Of a stretch of 21,438 nucleotides of DNA, positions 19,606-21,438 are shown piece by piece. The notes beneath the pieces were generated by a model. The model did no database searches, was not told the origin of the DNA, and was given only the letters and a program-made list of their open reading frames with translations. The stretch comes from DASTPP01 sp035762175 (lineage in GTDB: Bacteria; Myxococcota_A; Polyangia; Polyangiales; Polyangiaceae). Numbering within the stretch: position 1 is the stretch's first letter; each line of letters begins with the position of its first letter. Where the stretch lies: assembly GCA_035762175.1 (NCBI GenBank), contig DASTPP010000234.1:1-21438 (forward strand), given 5' to 3'. Position numbers and translations under genes: made by a program.

Positions 19606-20909
19606 CCGGCCGCTTCGACCACGGCGAGGCCTTCCGCGCCCTCGAGCACCGGCTCTCGAACGGGCTGAACGTCGTGCTCGTGCCGCGGCCGGCCCTGCAC
19701 CAGGTCTCGGTCGCGCTCTTTCTGCGCGTCGGCTCGCGCTTCGAGACCGCCGAGACCAACGGCGTGTCGCACTTCCTCGAGCACATGCTCTACCGCGGCA
19801 CCCCCTCGCGCCCGAACGCCCACGCCCAGGCGCTCGCCTTCGAGGGGCTCGGCGGCACGCTCTACGCCGCGACGGCCGCCGACCACGGGCTGATGACCCT
19901 CACCCTGCCGCCCGAGACGCTGCTCGAGGCGCTGCCGCTGCTCGGCGAGGTGGTCCAGAGCCCGGTCTTCTCGTCCATCGAGGTCGAGCGGCGCATCGTG
20001 CACGAAGAGATCCTCGAAGATCTCGACGACGACGGCCGGCAGGTCGGCGCCGACAACCTGGTGCGGGGCCTGCTCTACGGCGAGCACCCGCTCGGCTTCC
20101 CCATCACCGGCTCGCTCGCCACGCTCGCCTCCTTCGACGTGCCCTCGCTGCGCGCCCACCACGCGCGCCACTACCGCGCCGGCAACGCCGTGCTCGCCGT
20201 CGCCGGCGCCCTGCCCGAGGGCCTCTTGCCCGCGCTCGAGCGCTCGCTCGGCCCCCTGCCCGGGGGCGCCGCCGTCGCCGCCCTGGCGCCGCCGCCGCCC
20301 GCCGGCCGGCCCCGCTTCCGCTACGTCGAGAGCGACGGCAGCCAGACCGACCTGCGCGTCGCCTTCCGCGCCGTCGGCGAGCGCGACCCGCGCGAGCCGG
20401 CCGCCGAGGTGCTCCTGCGCCTGGTCGACGACGGCATGTCGACCCGCCTCTACGAGCGGCTCTGCGACGACAAGGGCCTCTGCTACGACGTGTCCGCCTC
20501 GTTCGAGGCCTACGAAGACGACGGCGTCTTCGACCTCGCCGCCGAGACGCAGCACGCCCGCGCCCCCGAGGTCATGCGCGAGCTGCTCGGGCTCTGCGCC
20601 GAGCTCGCCGCCGAAGGGCCGAGCGACGCCGAGCTCGACAAGGTCCGAAAGCGCGCCTCCTGGGGCACGCGCGCCATGCTCGACGACGCCGAGGCCCTCG
20701 CCTCCTTCTACGGCCTCGCCCGCCTCGCCGGCATCGCCCCCGACCCGGCGCGGCGCTGCGAAGAGATCCTGGCCGTCACGCGCGAGCAGGTGCGCGACGT
20801 CGCCGGGCAGATCTTCCGGCCCGAGCGCCTCGCCGCCGTCGCCGTCGGCGTGCTCGGCAAGGCCGAGCGCGCCCGCCTCGAGCGCGTCGTGCGCGCCTTC
20901 GGCGCCTGA
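19602..20909 (+). CDS. M16-family zinc metallopeptidase
   Basis: 435 residues from a GTG that overlaps the preceding stop (GTGA at 19602-19605). The inverted zinc motif HxxEH is H57-F-L-E60-H61 within NGVSHFLEHMLYRGT; the distal zinc ligand is one of E135/E136 in RIVHEEILED, at the expected spacing. The N-terminal half (about 14-225) is the catalytic repeat; the second repeat (about 235-435) keeps GMSTRLYERLCDDKGLCYDV (278-297), the Arg/Tyr signature of the non-catalytic half. Length matches single-chain bacterial M16B peptidases (mitochondrial-processing-peptidase-like). No signal peptide is seen, so it is probably cytosolic. It may degrade signal or presequence peptides; its coupling to a periplasmic isomerase hints at envelope protein turnover, but that is inference. 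Confidence 0.96.
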   Translation: MTGRFDHGEAFRALEHRLSNGLNVVLVPRPALHQVSVALFLRVGSRFETAETNGVSHFLEHMLYRGTPSRPNAHAQALAFEGLGGTLYAATAADHGLMTLTLPPETLLEALPLLGEVVQSPVFSSIEVERRIVHEEILEDLDDDGRQVGADNLVRGLLYGEHPLGFPITGSLATLASFDVPSLRAHHARHYRAGNAVLAVAGALPEGLLPALERSLGPLPGGAAVAALAPPPPAGRPRFRYVESDGSQTDLRVAFRAVGERDPREPAAEVLLRLVDDGMSTRLYERLCDDKGLCYDVSASFEAYEDDGVFDLAAETQHARAPEVMRELLGLCAELAAEGPSDAELDKVRKRASWGTRAMLDDAEALASFYGLARLAGIAPDPARRCEEILAVTREQVRDVAGQIFRPERLAAVAVGVLGKAERARLERVVRAFGA

Positions 20910-20918
20910 TACGAGCGA

Positions 20919-20941
20919 CCCCATCCGCCGCCTGGATGGGG
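20919..20941 (+). terminator. Hairpin after M16 peptidase gene
   Basis: A perfect 8-bp stem CCCCATCC (20919-20926) / GGATGGGG (20934-20941) with a 7-nt loop begins 10 nt after the stop. No T-run follows, as is common for hairpins in very GC-rich genomes. It is the best terminator candidate in the window. Confidence 0.5.
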
Positions 20942-21111
20942 CCCGCGCCCCGCCGGGGCCGAACGGCCCGGCCGGGGCCGCCCGCGTCGAGGGCGAGGGC
21001 CGCCCCGGGCCGGGTCCGACGCGCCCCCGCCCGCCCCGGGGCCGCCGCCGGCGCTTTTCGTGATCGGGGCGCCCCGCCCCGGCCATCGCGGGGGTCGGAG
21101 GGCAGGCGAAC

Positions 21112-21166
21112 GCTTCGAAAACCGAAGCAAGGCGCCCCCGCGCCCGGGCCGAAGCCCCGGGGGCGC
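21112..21166 (+). other. Two hairpins upstream of lipoprotein gene
   Basis: GCTTCG (21112-21117) / CGAAGC (21123-21128) with loop AAAAC, followed by GCGCCCCCG (21132-21140) / CGGGGGCGC (21158-21166) with a 17-nt loop. They precede the ribosome binding site by about 17 nt, so they could be part of a structured 5' leader or an upstream terminator. Apart from these and the hairpin at 20919-20941, the stretch 20910-21196 holds nothing I can identify. Confidence 0.4.
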
Positions 21167-21182
21167 GCGGCCTCGCCTCCCC

Positions 21183-21190
21183 GGAGGGAG
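21183..21190 (+). promoter_or_regulatory. Strong Shine-Dalgarno sequence of lipoprotein gene
   Basis: GGAGGGAG ends 6 nt before the ATG at 21197. It is the only strong ribosome binding site I see in the window and fixes the start of the lipoprotein gene. Confidence 0.75.
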
Positions 21191-21196
21191 CCACCC

Positions 21197-21438
21197 ATGC
21201 GTTCGCCCGTTTCTTCGCGCCTCTTTGCCCTCGGCGTCAGCCTGCTCGCGGCCGGCTGTTCGCGCGCGCCCGAGGGCGACGACGCCTCGCCCGCCGGCGC
21301 CTACGACGACGACGACGACGACGACGGGGGCGGGGCCGCGGGGCGGGCGGGCGCCGGCGCCCCCGGCGGCCGCGGGGGCGGCGGCCCGGCGGGCTCGGGC
21401 GGGCGGGGCGGGGCGGCCGGGGCCGGCGCGGGCGGCGG
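21197..21438 (+). CDS. Lipoprotein with Gly/Ala-rich spacer, N-terminal part (runs off window)
   Basis: 80 complete codons are visible. MRSPVSSRLFALGVSLLAAG precedes C21, a good lipobox (LAAGC); Ser at +2 suggests release to the outer membrane by the rules known in enterobacteria. The mature part begins SRAPEGDDASPAG, followed by a run of seven Asp (about 38-44) and then an almost pure Gly/Ala/Arg spacer to the window edge. Such spacers behind a lipobox are frequent in myxobacterial surface lipoproteins, where they tether a distal domain. That domain lies outside the window, so no function can be given. Confidence 0.85.
   Translation, partial: MRSPVSSRLFALGVSLLAAGCSRAPEGDDASPAGAYDDDDDDDGGGAAGRAGAGAPGGRGGGGPAGSGGRGGAAGAGAGG

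Overview
This is a very GC-rich window (third codon positions are almost always G or C). It carries Hanks-type Ser/Thr kinases, PP2C phosphatases, an FHA protein, Pro/Ala-rich linkers, and a lipoprotein with a Gly/Ala-rich spacer behind its lipobox. That combination suggests a myxobacterium (Myxococcota, probably Polyangia). This is inference from gene content and composition. No rRNA, tRNA, CRISPR array or insertion sequence is visible.

Layout. 1-570 (+) is the 3' end of an unrecognised gene whose last codons and stop lie inside a short tandem repeat. 681-2120 (-) is an NtrC-like response regulator with a degenerate ATPase core. 2613-3170 (+) is frr (ribosome recycling factor), followed by a PP2C phosphatase at 3268-4158 (+). 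4159-4529 is a convergent, repeat-bearing intergenic region. From 16412 down to 4530 lies a long minus-strand block. In transcription order it holds a zinc-ribbon/tandem-FHA protein, a tail-anchored PP2C overlapping it by ATGA, a thioredoxin-rhodanese fusion, a transmembrane kinase with a seven-repeat ectodomain, an overlapping GNAT acetyltransferase, a second transmembrane kinase, and a secreted beta-rich outer-membrane-type protein. Upstream of the FHA gene is another secreted protein (16468-17106, -), divergent from a small unrecognised cytosolic protein (17189-17629, +). 17854-19605 (+) is a membrane-anchored parvulin-type chaperone/isomerase, coupled by GTGA to an M16 zinc peptidase (19602-20909, +). 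A lipoprotein gene begins at 21197 and runs off the window.

How the parts may work together. Two kinases, two phosphatases and an FHA phosphothreonine reader in about 13 kb form a complete write-erase-read set for Ser/Thr phosphorylation, next to envelope proteins. The PpiD/SurA-like protein and the M16 peptidase look like an envelope protein folding and quality-control pair.

The points most worth a second look are: the FHA protein (three zinc ribbons of identical geometry, a first FHA domain lacking phosphothreonine-contact residues, and four acidic-Thr motifs); the seven-repeat kinase ectodomain; the response regulator lacking the Walker B Asp-Glu and GAFTGA; and a window-wide codon-context rule in which GAA, AAA and CAA replace GAG, AAG and CAG almost only before codons beginning GA. 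That rule removes Shine-Dalgarno-like AGGAG/GAGGA from the sense strand of genes that themselves mostly lack Shine-Dalgarno sequences.
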